Positions 27,012-38,673 of a stretch of DNA of 55,356 nt are shown piece after piece (position 1 is the stretch's first letter; every line of letters starts with the position of its first letter). Origin of the DNA: an uncultured Clostridia bacterium. GTDB lineage: Bacteria > Bacillota > Clostridia > TANB77 > CAG-508. Location of the stretch: the NCBI GenBank assembly GCA_944392605.1, contig CALXXE010000012.1:1-55356 (forward strand), in the 5' to 3' direction. Under the pieces are notes generated by a model. It made no database searches, was not told where the DNA came from, and was given only the letters and a program-made list of their open reading frames with translations. Position numbers and translations under genes: made by a program.

Positions 27012-29147
27012 ATGTTTAAAACTTATGAAACAGAGTTAGCCGGAAGAAAATTAGTAATTGAAACCGGGAAAATGGCAGAATTTGCCAATGGAAGTGTTTT
27101 AGTACGTTATGGAGATACATGCGTACTAGTAAATGTAACAGCTTCAAAAGAACCAAAAGAAGGAATCGACTTTTTCCCATTATCAGTAGAGTTTGAGGAA
27201 AAATTATATTCAGTGGGAAAAATACCAGGAGGATTCTTAAAAAGGGAAGGAAAACCAAGCGATAAAGCAATACTAACTGCAAGAGCAATAGATAGGCCAC
27301 TAAGACCATTATTTCCAAAAGACTTTAGAAATGATGTAGTAGTTGATGCAACAGTTCTTTGTGTAGAACAAGATAATTCACCAGAAGTAGCAGCTATGAT
27401 AGGAGCAGCAACAGCTCTATCAATTTCAGATATTCCTTTTAATGGACCAACAGCTGCAGTAAATGTAGGATTAGTAGATGGAAAAATCATAATAAATCCA
27501 ACAGAGGAAGAAAGAGAAAAATCAGATTTAACATTAACAGTTGCTGCAACTGAAAAGAAAATAACAATGATAGAAGCAGGTGCTAATGAAGTACCTAATG
27601 ATGTAATGTTAGAAGCAATAAAAGCAGCGCATGTTGAAATTAAGAAAATTTGTGAATTTATATCAAATATTCAAAAAGAAATAGGAAAACCAAAATTTGA
27701 ATATAAATCATTTGAAGTAGATCATGATATATATGAATTTGTTGAGCAAAACTATAGAGAAGATATGAGAATAGCTTTACTTGAAAAAGATAAAGAAACA
27801 AGAGACAATAATGTAGATAGCTTAACAGAAAAAATAAAAGAAGATTATCAAGAAAAATTTGGCGAAGAAGCTTTTGAAGAACATGAATCAGATTTTGGTG
27901 AAGCTGTAAATAAATTTGAGAAAAAATGTGTAAGAGAATTAATATTTAATGAACATAAAAGAGTAGATGGAAGAACACTAGATGAGATAAGACCATTATC
28001 ATGTGAAGTGGGAGTACTTCCAAGAACTCATGGTAGCGCATTATTTACAAGAGGACAAACTCAAGTATTATCTGTTGCAACTTTAGGAATGATTAGTGAA
28101 GAGCAAACTTTAGATGGAATTGATACTGAAGAGTCAAAAAGATATATGCACCATTATAATTTCCCACCATATTCAGTAGGAGAAGCTAGAACATCAAGAG
28201 GACCTGGAAGAAGAGAAATTGGACATGGGGCTTTAGCAGAAAAAGCATTAGTTCCAGTATTACCATCAAAAGAAGAATTCCCATATGCAATAAGAGTAGT
28301 ATCAGAAGTATTATCTTCAAATGGTTCTACTTCACAAGCAAGTATTTGTGGAAGCACATTATCATTAATGGATGCAGGTGTACCATTAAAAAGACCTGTT
28401 GCCGGAATCTCAACAGGATTGGTTACAAACCCTGACAATGATGAGGATTATGTAATGCTTGTAGATATCCAAGGAATAGAAGATTTCTTTGGAGATATGG
28501 ACTTTAAAGTTGGAGGAACTAAGAAAGGTATTACGGCAATTCAAGTAGATATTAAATGTGATGGTTTAACATATGACATAATAAAAGAAGCTTTTGAAAA
28601 AACTGAAAAAGCAAGAAACTATATATTAGATAATGTAATGTTACCAGTAATAGATAAGCCAAGAGAAGAAGTATCTAAATATGCACCAAGAATTGTAAGT
28701 ACTATGATAAATCCAGAAAAGATAAAAGATGTTATCGGACCTGGTGGAAAAATGATAAATAAAATCATAGATGAAACAGGAGTAAAAATAGATATAGAAG
28801 AAGACGGACAAGTATTAATCTATTCAACAGATAGTGAAAAAGCTGTGCAAGCTTTAGAAATGGTAGAAGATATCGTAAGAGAAGTTGAAGTTGGAGGAAT
28901 TTATTACGGAGAAGTAGTAAGAATAATGAACTTTGGAGCATTTGTTGATTTAGGTTGTGGAGGAAAAGAAGGATTACTTCATATATCTAAAATTTCTAAT
29001 AAGAGAATAAAGAATGTAGAAGATGTTCTTCATGTTGGAGATAAAGTTACTGTAAAAGTAATTGAAATAGATGACCAAGGTAGAATAAATCTTTCAATGA
29101 AAGATTTGGCAGATAAAAATGAAGAGGATGTAAAAGAAGAAAAATAA
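27012..29147 (+). CDS. pnp: Polyribonucleotide nucleotidyltransferase (PNPase)
   Basis: A 711-residue phosphorolytic 3'-5' exoribonuclease. Two RNase PH-like domains (about 12-215 and 310-545) are separated by a helical linker. The second carries catalytic residues around FFGDMDFKVGGTKKGITAIQ. Then come a KH domain with IGPGGKMINKI (about 555-615) and an S1 domain with GAFVDLGCGGKEGLLHISKI (about 620-692), ending in an acidic tail. Length and order are normal. The AAGAAGGAG ribosome binding site lies next to the leader stem. It functions in mRNA turnover, often with RNase helicase complexes. Confidence 0.98.
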   Translation: MFKTYETELAGRKLVIETGKMAEFANGSVLVRYGDTCVLVNVTASKEPKEGIDFFPLSVEFEEKLYSVGKIPGGFLKREGKPSDKAILTARAIDRPLRPLFPKDFRNDVVVDATVLCVEQDNSPEVAAMIGAATALSISDIPFNGPTAAVNVGLVDGKIIINPTEEEREKSDLTLTVAATEKKITMIEAGANEVPNDVMLEAIKAAHVEIKKICEFISNIQKEIGKPKFEYKSFEVDHDIYEFVEQNYREDMRIALLEKDKETRDNNVDSLTEKIKEDYQEKFGEEAFEEHESDFGEAVNKFEKKCVRELIFNEHKRVDGRTLDEIRPLSCEVGVLPRTHGSALFTRGQTQVLSVATLGMISEEQTLDGIDTEESKRYMHHYNFPPYSVGEARTSRGPGRREIGHGALAEKALVPVLPSKEEFPYAIRVVSEVLSSNGSTSQASICGSTLSLMDAGVPLKRPVAGISTGLVTNPDNDEDYVMLVDIQGIEDFFGDMDFKVGGTKKGITAIQVDIKCDGLTYDIIKEAFEKTEKARNYILDNVMLPVIDKPREEVSKYAPRIVSTMINPEKIKDVIGPGGKMINKIIDETGVKIDIEEDGQVLIYSTDSEKAVQALEMVEDIVREVEVGGIYYGEVVRIMNFGAFVDLGCGGKEGLLHISKISNKRIKNVEDVLHVGDKVTVKVIEIDDQGRINLSMKDLADKNEEDVKEEK

Positions 29148-29150
29148 ATT

Positions 29151-29178
29151 AAAAGCTGTGGAGTATTCCATAGCTTTT
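29151..29178 (+). terminator. Hairpin after pnp
   Basis: AAAAGCTGTGG (29151-29161) pairs with CCATAGCTTTT (29168-29178), one G-U, 6-base loop. Only four T residues follow, so termination may be partial. Confidence 0.65.
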
Positions 29179-29211
29179 GGTGATATAAAACTAAAGAATG
29201 GAGAGCTTTAA

Positions 29212-30546
29212 ATGACAAATAAGAAAAAATCATTATTAGGTAGAGTTGTTTATATAGTAACTGTAATAATATTATGTGTTTTGGTATATTATGCTTATCA
29301 ATATTATCAAAGTAACAATTTTAATGATTTTATAAGAAGCGAAGCTAATCTTTATACATCAGAATTTAAAAGAGATGATGAAGTAAAATATAGCAATAAA
29401 AGAAGTTATAGCATAAATTCAGATGAATATAATGATGCTATGTTTTATGAAGAAGTAAATGTAGAAAAAAATCAACCTTATAAAGTAACTTGCATGGTTA
29501 AAACAGATAATGTTGAGGCAAAAGATGGAAATTCCGGAGTAGGGGCTCAGATTTCTATTGAAGGTTCAACAGAAAGGTCAGTTGCAATCCAAGGAACTTC
29601 AGATTGGCAAAGAATTGAATTAATATTTAATAGCAAAGATAGAGAGACGGTAAATATAGGATTTAGGTTGGGCGGAAATCTAGGAGAAGCAAAAGGAAAA
29701 GCGTGGTTTTCAGATTTTACTATAGAAGAAGGGGTTACTGAAAATAATAGCGATTGGGATTTTGCATGTTTTATATTTAAAACTACAAACGTAAATATAA
29801 ATAATAATCAAATCAATTTAGAAGTAACAAATAGTGATATAAGAGATATTGAAAATACAATTTCTAGATTTGAAAATTGTTGTTATACTTTATCAGAAGG
29901 AAAAATGACAGCAAATTGTGATATTTATGAATTAGATACACCACTATCAAAGTTATCATATGATGAAGAATTTGGATATTATGTTGCTCCAGAAGATGTA
30001 GAAAATCAAATAAAAGATATAATATCAAATAATAATTATGACCACATATTTGTTGTAGTAAGACTTGGAGATGAAGAACATGAAAATGATATACAAGTGA
30101 ATGATTGGATAGGATTAGGGTCAATGGATTATTATGGTATAGGATTTTCCAATATAAGGCTTCCAAATGATTCTAGAAGCTATGTTTATAAATATAATAC
30201 CAGAATAAATCAATTTCCAGAAGAAGTTTTCTTACATGAATTTTTACACACATTGGAAAGAAATGCTGAAGAGTATGGTTATGAAAGACCAGAACTACAT
30301 GCATATGAAAGTTATGGATATGAAAATGAAGCAGTAATAGGACAAAGAGAATGGTATAGAGACTATATGAATAAGGAAATTCAAACAAGTAACGGAAATG
30401 TAGGACTACCACCAGAAATATATAATTTAAAGCCAGCAAAAAGTAGTAACTTCGAATCTTCTTATGAAGTTGAGGCATTTAAAGAACCAGAAAATATTTT
30501 AGAAGAGATAAAGCAAATAATAGATCACTTGTTTAGTAAAATATAA
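29212..30546 (+). CDS. Membrane-anchored zinc metallopeptidase with carbohydrate-binding-like module
   Basis: A 444-residue protein. A basic N-terminus and one transmembrane helix (about 10-32) anchor it, with the rest outside the cell. Residues about 75-180 look like a jelly-roll CBM, with [28 protein letters not shown] and [11 protein letters not shown], a pattern seen in CBM4/9-like modules. The catalytic part has HEFLH at 342-346, an HExxH zinc motif, followed by an Glu-rich segment that may supply the third ligand. Family assignment of the peptidase is uncertain and the substrate unknown. Ribosome binding site GGAGAG. It lies between pnp and queA, an unusual place for a surface protease. 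Confidence 0.75.
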   Translation: MTNKKKSLLGRVVYIVTVIILCVLVYYAYQYYQSNNFNDFIRSEANLYTSEFKRDDEVKYSNKRSYSINSDEYNDAMFYEEVNVEKNQPYKVTCMVKTDNVEAKDGNSGVGAQISIEGSTERSVAIQGTSDWQRIELIFNSKDRETVNIGFRLGGNLGEAKGKAWFSDFTIEEGVTENNSDWDFACFIFKTTNVNINNNQINLEVTNSDIRDIENTISRFENCCYTLSEGKMTANCDIYELDTPLSKLSYDEEFGYYVAPEDVENQIKDIISNNNYDHIFVVVRLGDEEHENDIQVNDWIGLGSMDYYGIGFSNIRLPNDSRSYVYKYNTRINQFPEEVFLHEFLHTLERNAEEYGYERPELHAYESYGYENEAVIGQREWYRDYMNKEIQTSNGNVGLPPEIYNLKPAKSSNFESSYEVEAFKEPENILEEIKQIIDHLFSKI

Positions 30547-30563
30547 GAAAGAGGGTAAGACAT

Positions 30564-32758
<2,195 letters not shown>

Positions 32759-32773
32759 TTAGGAGGGGTACGA

Positions 32774-34354
32774 ATGAATTTAATTGAAGAAAGTTTTCAA
32801 AATAAAGAAGAAAAGAAAAAGAAAAGAACAGCAGGAATTGTATTGGCTGCAATAATTTTAGTTGTACTAATAATTATTGCAATAGGAGTATATTTATATT
32901 ATATACAAAGTACAACAATGAGATTGATTTTGGATGGACAAAGCAATGAAAGTTTAAAACAACTTATTGTATTTGAAAATGGAAAAATGTATGCTCCTAT
33001 AAAAGAAATTGCAAGCTATTTAGGATATAGTAGTTATAATGGAGAATATACTCAAAGATCTGAAGAACAAAGCAAATGCTATGTTCAAAGTGAAAACGAA
33101 GTTGCTAACTTTTCTTTAGGTTCTGATACTATATATAAATTAGATTTAACTACTAAGGCTGAAAATTATGAAAAAGTGACTGTTGATGACCCAGTAATAG
33201 CAAAAAATGGAGTTTTATATGCAACTTCAGAAGCTATTGAGAAAGCTTTTAATGTAAGTTTTCAATATAACCAAGAGACTAATAGAATATATATATATAC
33301 AGTTCCATATTTAGTTCAAACATATTCTTCTAGAGTATTAGACTTTGGTTATACAGCAATTAGTGATGTGTTTGCAAATCAAAAAGCGGTTTTACAAGAT
33401 ATGATTGTTGTAACAAAAGGCGAAAATGATGAAATATATGCTGTAGTAGATGTAAATGGAAATACAATATTAGAAGCAAAATATGATAATATAACATATC
33501 TTCCTGAAACAGGAGATTTTAAAGTAGAAGCAGATGAGAAAGTAGGAATACTTGGAAATAAAGGCGAAACAAAAGTACAAATAATGTATGACTCTATTGA
33601 TTTAATGGATAGTGATGCAGGATTATATGTTGCTTCTAATAACGGAAAATATGGAGCAATAGATTTAAGAGGAAATATAAAGATCTATATAGAAAATGAT
33701 GAAATAGGTATGGATATAACACCATTCCAAGATAATGATATAAAGAATAAATATATATTAGCTGGAAACTTGATTCCTGTAAAACAAGGTGACTTATGGG
33801 GATTATATGATTTAAATGGAAATCAAGTTGTAGATTTTACATATGATAGTTTTGGGTATACAGCAAAAACTAATAGAAATGCTTTAAATCTACTTGTAAT
33901 ACCAGATTATGAAGTTTTAGTTGCTTGTAAGGATGAAAAATATACATTATTAAATTCAGCAGGACAAGAGCTATTTTATGGACCAGTAGCAGATGATATT
34001 TATATGACAATAAGCGAAGGACAAAAGCATTATTATATAACAGTAAATGATAATACAATGGATGCAGAAGTTTATTTAAATAATATAGGTGTAAGAAAAG
34101 TAAGTGAAGGTGGAGGAGTAAATACTACAACAAATAGTAGTAATACGTCAAATAATACTAATGTAAGTAATAATACAAACTCAAGCAATACTACTAATAC
34201 ACAAAGTAATGAAGTAAATAGTAATAACCAAACACAAGAAAATGGAGGAGAACAAAATCAAGAAAATTCTCAACAAGGTGAGGAACAACAAGTTCAAGAC
34301 CAAGGAGGAGAAGAACAACCACAAGAACAGCAAGAAGGACAAGAGTCGATGTAA
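32774..34354 (+). CDS. Membrane-anchored protein with copper-amine-oxidase-N-like and WG repeats
   Basis: A 526-residue protein. After a short cytoplasmic Lys/Glu-rich stretch, one transmembrane helix (about 20-46) anchors it. Residues about 58-165 resemble a copper amine oxidase N-terminal-like module (LYAPIKEIASYLGY-type pattern, seen as MYAPIKEIASYLGYSS). Residues about 190-430 contain WG repeats, including KVGILGNKG, KYGAIDLRGN and LWGLYDLNGNQVVDFTYDS. The C-terminal 80 residues are low complexity: Asn/Ser/Thr, then Gln/Glu. It occupies the place where yajC often follows tgt. Probably an extracytoplasmic binding or scaffold protein. It ends at a strong terminator. Confidence 0.75.
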   Translation: MNLIEESFQNKEEKKKKRTAGIVLAAIILVVLIIIAIGVYLYYIQSTTMRLILDGQSNESLKQLIVFENGKMYAPIKEIASYLGYSSYNGEYTQRSEEQSKCYVQSENEVANFSLGSDTIYKLDLTTKAENYEKVTVDDPVIAKNGVLYATSEAIEKAFNVSFQYNQETNRIYIYTVPYLVQTYSSRVLDFGYTAISDVFANQKAVLQDMIVVTKGENDEIYAVVDVNGNTILEAKYDNITYLPETGDFKVEADEKVGILGNKGETKVQIMYDSIDLMDSDAGLYVASNNGKYGAIDLRGNIKIYIENDEIGMDITPFQDNDIKNKYILAGNLIPVKQGDLWGLYDLNGNQVVDFTYDSFGYTAKTNRNALNLLVIPDYEVLVACKDEKYTLLNSAGQELFYGPVADDIYMTISEGQKHYYITVNDNTMDAEVYLNNIGVRKVSEGGGVNTTTNSSNTSNNTNVSNNTNSSNTTNTQSNEVNSNNQTQENGGEQNQENSQQGEEQQVQDQGGEEQPQEQQEGQESM

Positions 34355-34375
34355 AAAGATAAAATATATTAATAC

Positions 34376-34412
34376 AAATAGGTAGATTGAATAGACAATC
34401 TACCTATTTTTG
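34376..34412. terminator. Intrinsic terminator after the queA-tgt operon
   Basis: AAATAGGTAGATTG (34376-34389) pairs with CAATCTACCTATTT (34396-34409) with a 6-base loop, followed by T residues; further AT pairing extends outward. Confidence 0.92.
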
Positions 34413-34482
34413 TATATTAATAAAATAATCAATTATTTTGGTGGATGGAAAAAAAGTATAATATATGATAAAATATGACCAC

Positions 34483-34520
34483 TTAGACTAATAGAAAAAA
34501 TTGGGAAAATGTTATATAAA
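34483..34520 (+). promoter_or_regulatory. fabH promoter with putative fatty acid regulator site
   Basis: TAGAAA (34492-34497), 17-base spacer, TATAAA (34515-34520). The -35 is overlapped by TTAGACTAATAGAAAAAA (34483-34500), which recurs with two changes at the fabF promoter (37359-37376). The ACTAA part resembles half of a FapR-type site. Confidence 0.6.
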
Positions 34521-34546
34521 TATTAGGGGAAAAAGAGAGGTGAAAA

Positions 34547-35458
34547 ATGAATATAAAAATAGTAGATGCCAAATATTATATGCCTGAAAGAAAAGTATTA
34601 AATAGCGAATTAGAAGAAAAGTTTGGAGTAGAAAAAGGTTATATAAAAAGAAGGACAGGTATAGAAGAAAGATATTATGTAGGCTCAGAAACAATTGAAA
34701 AAATGGCAGCCAATGCTGTAAGGAAATTTAATGATATTTCTTGTGTAGATATGATAGTAGTAGCAACAACATCAAGTAATTCTTTAATGCCTGGAATATC
34801 AAATTATATACAAAAAGAGTTAAAAATCAATTCATGTATTTGTATAGATGTATTAGCAGGATGTAGTGGTTTTATAAATGCATTTGATATTGTGAGTACT
34901 TATATTCAAACAGGAAGAGTAAAAAAAGCATTAGTAGTAGGTGTAGACCTTTTATCTGAAATTGTAGATAAAAGTGATTTGGGAACAGTAGCAGTATTAT
35001 CAGATGGAGCAGGAGCAGTCTTAGTAGAAAGTAGTTCTGAAGAAAAATCATATTTTGTAAATATAGAAGCAGAAAAAGACGAAAAAGATATGTTGGTTTA
35101 TAAAGCGAATGAAAAATTAAAAATGAATGGAAAAGAAGTTTATAAATATGCTGTAAAAAATCCAATAGAAAATGTAAAAAAATTAATGGACTTGTCAGAC
35201 TTTAGTTTAGATGATATAAAATATATAATACCACATCAGTCTAATATGAGAATAATGAAATCAATAGCAAATAGGCTTGGAATTGATTTTAGTAAAATCT
35301 ATGTAAATATAGATAAAAAAGGAAATACATTCTGTGCAAGTATACCAATAGCAATAGCAGAGATGTTAGAAAAAGGTTTGTTAGTTGCTGGTGATAAAGT
35401 AATATTACTTGGCTATGGTGGAGGACTAAACACAGGAAGTATATTGTTAGAAATTTGA
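34547..35458 (+). CDS. fabH: 3-oxoacyl-ACP synthase III (FabH)
   Basis: A 303-residue thiolase-fold enzyme that condenses acyl-CoA with malonyl-ACP to start fatty acid synthesis. The catalytic triad is Cys106 in DVLAGCSGFINA, His in IIPHQSNMRI (about 229) and Asn in KKGNTFCASIP (about 259). It is somewhat short (usual about 310-330). Ribosome binding site GAGAGGTG. It begins the fab cluster, but the acyl carrier protein and enoyl reductase genes commonly found beside it are absent here. A related KAS III of another pathway is possible, but the position argues for FabH. Confidence 0.92.
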   Translation: MNIKIVDAKYYMPERKVLNSELEEKFGVEKGYIKRRTGIEERYYVGSETIEKMAANAVRKFNDISCVDMIVVATTSSNSLMPGISNYIQKELKINSCICIDVLAGCSGFINAFDIVSTYIQTGRVKKALVVGVDLLSEIVDKSDLGTVAVLSDGAGAVLVESSSEEKSYFVNIEAEKDEKDMLVYKANEKLKMNGKEVYKYAVKNPIENVKKLMDLSDFSLDDIKYIIPHQSNMRIMKSIANRLGIDFSKIYVNIDKKGNTFCASIPIAIAEMLEKGLLVAGDKVILLGYGGGLNTGSILLEI

Positions 35459-35464
35459 AAATAG

Positions 35465-35542
35465 GATGTGTCCCAGATTGTCGAAAAAGGGACATTAGTG
35501 ACGTTTCCTAATGTTGATTTTTTGACAAAAGGAAACGTCCCC
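35465..35542 (+). repeat. GGGACGTTTCC-family hairpin repeat, copy 3
   Basis: A 78-base unit between fabH and fabD. It has the same ends (GATGTGTCCC and GGAAACGTCCCC) and the same nested palindrome as the 23089 copy. The outer stem is GTCGAAAAA/TTTTTTGAC instead of GTCGGAAAA/TTTTCCGAC, changes that keep pairing. It ends 3 bases before the fabD ribosome binding site. Confidence 0.85.
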
Positions 35543-35556
35543 GAAGGAGGTTTATT

Positions 35557-36492
35557 ATGAAAAGAGCATTTTTATTCCCAGGTCAAGGAGCTCAAGTGGT
35601 AGGAATGGGAAAAGATATTTATGAAAAATATGACGAGGCAAAGAAAATTTACGAAGAAGCTTCAAAAATATCAGGAATGGATATTAAAAAGTTATGTTTT
35701 GAAGGACCAGAAGAAGAATTAAATAAAACTGAAAACACACAAATTGCAATATTAATAACAAGTTTAGCTATTTTAGAAGTATTAAAGTCTAAAGGAATAG
35801 AAGCTGAAATTACATGTGGATTAAGTTTAGGTGAATACTGTGCTTTAATATATTCAGGAATGATATCATTTGAAGATGGAATAAAGTTAATCAAAAAAAG
35901 AGGGTATTATATGGGAAACTTAATACCTGATGAAGAATATTCAATGGCGGCAGTAATAGGATTAGATTCTACTAAGATTGAAGAAATCTGTAATGAACTT
36001 AAGGAATCTGGAAAATTTGTAGTTCCCGCAAATTATAATTGTAGTACACAAACTGTAGTCTCAGGAGAAAAAGAAGCTGTAGAAATCGCAATTGAAAAAT
36101 TAAAAGAAGCAGGAGCAAAAAGAGTAATACCACTAAAAACTAGTGGGCCATTCCATACAGAAAAATTAATTGAAGCAAAACAAGCCTATGAAAAAGAATT
36201 AGAAAATGTTACCTTTAATAAAGGAAATGTTAAAGTAATTAAAAATTTAGATGGAAATTACTATAATGAGGAGGATAATGTAAAAGAAATACTTGCAAAG
36301 CATATAATAAGTTCTGTAAGATTTGATAGAGCAATAAAATTAATGCAAGAAGAAAATGTAGATGAATATGTTGAAATAGGACCAGGAAGAACACTAACAG
36401 GTTTTGTTAGAAAAGATAATAAAGAAGCTAAAACTTATAATATAAATAGCCTAGAAAGTTTAGAAAAATATTTAGAGGAGGAAAATGTATAA
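35557..36492 (+). CDS. fabD: Malonyl-CoA:ACP transacylase
   Basis: A 311-residue enzyme loading malonyl groups onto acyl carrier protein. GQGAQ is at the N-terminus, the nucleophile Ser90 is in GLSLGEY, the catalytic His is in TSGPFHTEKL (about 200), and EIGPGRTLTGFVRK is near the C-terminus. AGGAGG ribosome binding site directly follows the repeat. Its stop TAA shares its last A with the fabG ATG, so the two are translationally coupled. Confidence 0.96.
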   Translation: MKRAFLFPGQGAQVVGMGKDIYEKYDEAKKIYEEASKISGMDIKKLCFEGPEEELNKTENTQIAILITSLAILEVLKSKGIEAEITCGLSLGEYCALIYSGMISFEDGIKLIKKRGYYMGNLIPDEEYSMAAVIGLDSTKIEEICNELKESGKFVVPANYNCSTQTVVSGEKEAVEIAIEKLKEAGAKRVIPLKTSGPFHTEKLIEAKQAYEKELENVTFNKGNVKVIKNLDGNYYNEEDNVKEILAKHIISSVRFDRAIKLMQEENVDEYVEIGPGRTLTGFVRKDNKEAKTYNINSLESLEKYLEEENV

Positions 36493-37232
36493 TGGAAGAA
36501 AAAAAAGTAGTATTAGTAACAGGTGGTTCAAGAGGAATAGGAAGAGAAGTTGCTGAAGTTTATGCAGAAAATGGATATGACGTAGTAATTAACTATGTAT
36601 CTGATAAAACAGATGTAGAAGGAATAAAAAAAGAGTTTGAGGAAAAAGGTGTTAAATGTTTATTAGTAAAAGCAGATGTATCAAAAGCAGCAGATGTAGA
36701 TAATATGGTAGAAGAAGCAATAAAACAGTTTGGAAAAATAGACGTTTTAGTAAATAATGCAGGAATCACAAGAGATATATTACTTATGAGAATGAGCGAA
36801 GAAGATTTTGATAAAGTTATAGAAATAAATCTAAAAGGAACATATTTAGTAACAAAGGCAGTTACAAAATATATGATGAAAAAAAGACAAGGAAGTATTA
36901 TTAATCTAGCATCTGTTGTTGGCGTTGTGGGAAATGCAGGGCAAACAAATTATGCAGCATCAAAAGCAGGAATAATTGGTTTTACTAAAAGTGTTGCAAA
37001 AGAATTAGCTTCTAGAAATATTAGAGCGAATGCAGTAGCACCAGGATTTATTGCAACAGATATGACAAGTGTATTATCTGATAGTGTAAAAGAAAATATA
37101 AGCACGCAAATTCCATTAAAGAGAATGGGAACTGCAAGAGAAGTTGCTGAAGTTATTTATTTCTTGGGTTCAGGTAAGAGTTCATATATTACAGGTCAAG
37201 TAATAAATATTGATGGTGGAATGGTTATGTAA
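36492..37232 (+). CDS. fabG: 3-oxoacyl-ACP reductase
   Basis: A 246-residue short-chain dehydrogenase reducing 3-oxoacyl-ACP with NADPH. Seen: cofactor motif TGGSRGIGRE near residue 10, NNAG near 90, and the catalytic Ser-Tyr-Lys in NLASVVG and NYAASKAG. The ending VINIDGGMVM is typical for FabG. It overlaps fabD by one base. Downstream is repeat copy 4 and the separate fabF promoter. Confidence 0.96.
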   Translation: MEEKKVVLVTGGSRGIGREVAEVYAENGYDVVINYVSDKTDVEGIKKEFEEKGVKCLLVKADVSKAADVDNMVEEAIKQFGKIDVLVNNAGITRDILLMRMSEEDFDKVIEINLKGTYLVTKAVTKYMMKKRQGSIINLASVVGVVGNAGQTNYAASKAGIIGFTKSVAKELASRNIRANAVAPGFIATDMTSVLSDSVKENISTQIPLKRMGTAREVAEVIYFLGSGKSSYITGQVINIDGGMVM

Positions 37233-37286
37233 AAATTCGCATTTGGGACGTTTCCTTTGCGTAAAAAAATTCGCATTTGGGACATA
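37231..37286 (+). repeat. GGGACGTTTCC-family repeat, copy 4 (inverted orientation)
   Basis: AAAAATTCGCATTTGGGAC occurs twice (37231-37249 and 37265-37283), and between them is GTTTCCTTTGCGT. The reverse complement carries the GATRTGTCCC and GGAAACGTCCC ends of copies 2 and 3, with a smaller TTTGCG/CGCAAA-type stem. It lies between fabG and fabF and shares more than 35 bases with copy 5. Confidence 0.8.
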
Positions 37287-37358
37287 TCTATTGTATAAAT
37301 AGAAAAAGGTGTAATATATAGAAAATCACAAAATGTTAACAGATAAAAATTGACCGAT

Positions 37359-37395
37359 TGTACTAATAGAAAAAAATAAAAAAATGTGATAAAAT
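37359..37395 (+). promoter_or_regulatory. fabF promoter with the same putative operator as fabH
   Basis: TAGAAA (37367-37372), 17-base spacer, TAAAAT (37390-37395). TTGTACTAATAGAAAAAA (37359-37376) overlaps the -35 and matches the fabH site at 16 of 18 bases. Confidence 0.6.
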
Positions 37396-37434
37396 ATAAA
37401 AGTGGAATTTTTAGGGAAATAAGGAGAGTTAAAA

Positions 37435-38670
37435 ATGAAAAGAGTTGTAATTACAGGTTTAGGAGCAATAACTCCATTAGGAAATAACGTAGAAGAATTT
37501 TGGAAAGGTATCAAAGAAGGAAAATGCGGAATAGATTACATTAAATCTTTTGATACTACAGATTTTAAAGTAAAATTAGCAGCAGAAGTAAAAGACTATA
37601 ATCCAGAAAATTATTTCGATAAAAGAGAAGCTAAAAGATTAGATAAATTTTCACAATATGCTATGATTGCAACAAGAGAAGCTTGGAAAGATAGTAAACT
37701 AGATAAAGAAAAAGAAAATATGGAAAGAGTAGGAGTAGTAGTTGGATCTGGAATAGGTGGAATTGAAACAATAGAAAGAGAAAATAAGAAATGTAATGAA
37801 AAAGGACCAGATAGAGTATCTCCTATGTATATACCAATGGGAATATTAAATATGGCAACAGGAAATGTTGCAATTGATATTGGAGCAAAAGGCGAATCTT
37901 TCGCTATGGTAACAGCTTGTGCAACAGGAACACATTGTATTGGTGAAGGATTTAGAATGATAAAACATGGTTACCAAGATATTGTAATAGCAGGAGGAAC
38001 AGAAGCAGGAATAACACCATTAAGTATAGCAGGATTTACAAATATAAAAGCTTTGACTAAAGCTGAAGATAAAAACAGAGCGAGTATCCCATTTGATAAA
38101 GAAAGAAGCGGATTTGTAATGGGAGAAGGAGCAGGAGTTGTAGTACTAGAAGAATTAGAACATGCAAAAGCTAGAGGTGCAAAAATTTATGCAGAAGTAG
38201 TAGGATATGGAGCGACTTCAGATGCATATCACATTACTTCACCAGCACCAGGTGGAGAAGGTGGTGCAAGAGCTATGAAATTAGCTATGGAAGAAGGGAA
38301 AGTAAAACCAGAAGAAATAACATACATAAACGCACATGGAACTTCAACACATTTAAATGACTCTTGTGAAACACAAGCAATAAAAACAGCTTTAGGAGAA
38401 GAAACTGCAAGAAAAGTAATGGTAAGCTCAACAAAGGGTCATACAGGACATTTATTAGGAGCAGCAGGAGGAGTAGAAGCAATAGTATGTGCTAAATCAA
38501 TAGAAGAAGGTTTTGTACCAGCAACTATAAACTACAAAGTACCTGATGAAGAATGTGACTTAGATGTAGTACCAAACGAAGGAAGAAATGTAGAAGTTAA
38601 ATATGCAATTTCAAATTCATTAGGATTTGGAGGACATAACAGTAGTTTACTATTAAAAGAATACAAATAA
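37435..38670 (+). CDS. fabF: 3-oxoacyl-ACP synthase II
   Basis: A 411-residue condensing enzyme elongating the acyl chain. Catalytic Cys162 is in VTACATGTHC, and the two His in INAHGTST (about 302) and TKGHTGHLLGAAG (about 338). GFGGHNSS closes the active site near the C-terminus. AAGGAGAG ribosome binding site. It has its own promoter, so the cluster is probably transcribed as at least two units under one regulator. Confidence 0.97.
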   Translation: MKRVVITGLGAITPLGNNVEEFWKGIKEGKCGIDYIKSFDTTDFKVKLAAEVKDYNPENYFDKREAKRLDKFSQYAMIATREAWKDSKLDKEKENMERVGVVVGSGIGGIETIERENKKCNEKGPDRVSPMYIPMGILNMATGNVAIDIGAKGESFAMVTACATGTHCIGEGFRMIKHGYQDIVIAGGTEAGITPLSIAGFTNIKALTKAEDKNRASIPFDKERSGFVMGEGAGVVVLEELEHAKARGAKIYAEVVGYGATSDAYHITSPAPGGEGGARAMKLAMEEGKVKPEEITYINAHGTSTHLNDSCETQAIKTALGEETARKVMVSSTKGHTGHLLGAAGGVEAIVCAKSIEEGFVPATINYKVPDEECDLDVVPNEGRNVEVKYAISNSLGFGGHNSSLLLKEYK

Positions 38671-38673
38671 TTT

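Noticed and set aside
34120-34350. Low-complexity repeat as a possible CRISPR or tandem repeat array
   Set aside because: The Asn/Thr/Ser and Gln/Glu codon runs are in frame with the WG-repeat protein and have no regular repeat-spacer pattern. No CRISPR array was seen anywhere in the window.
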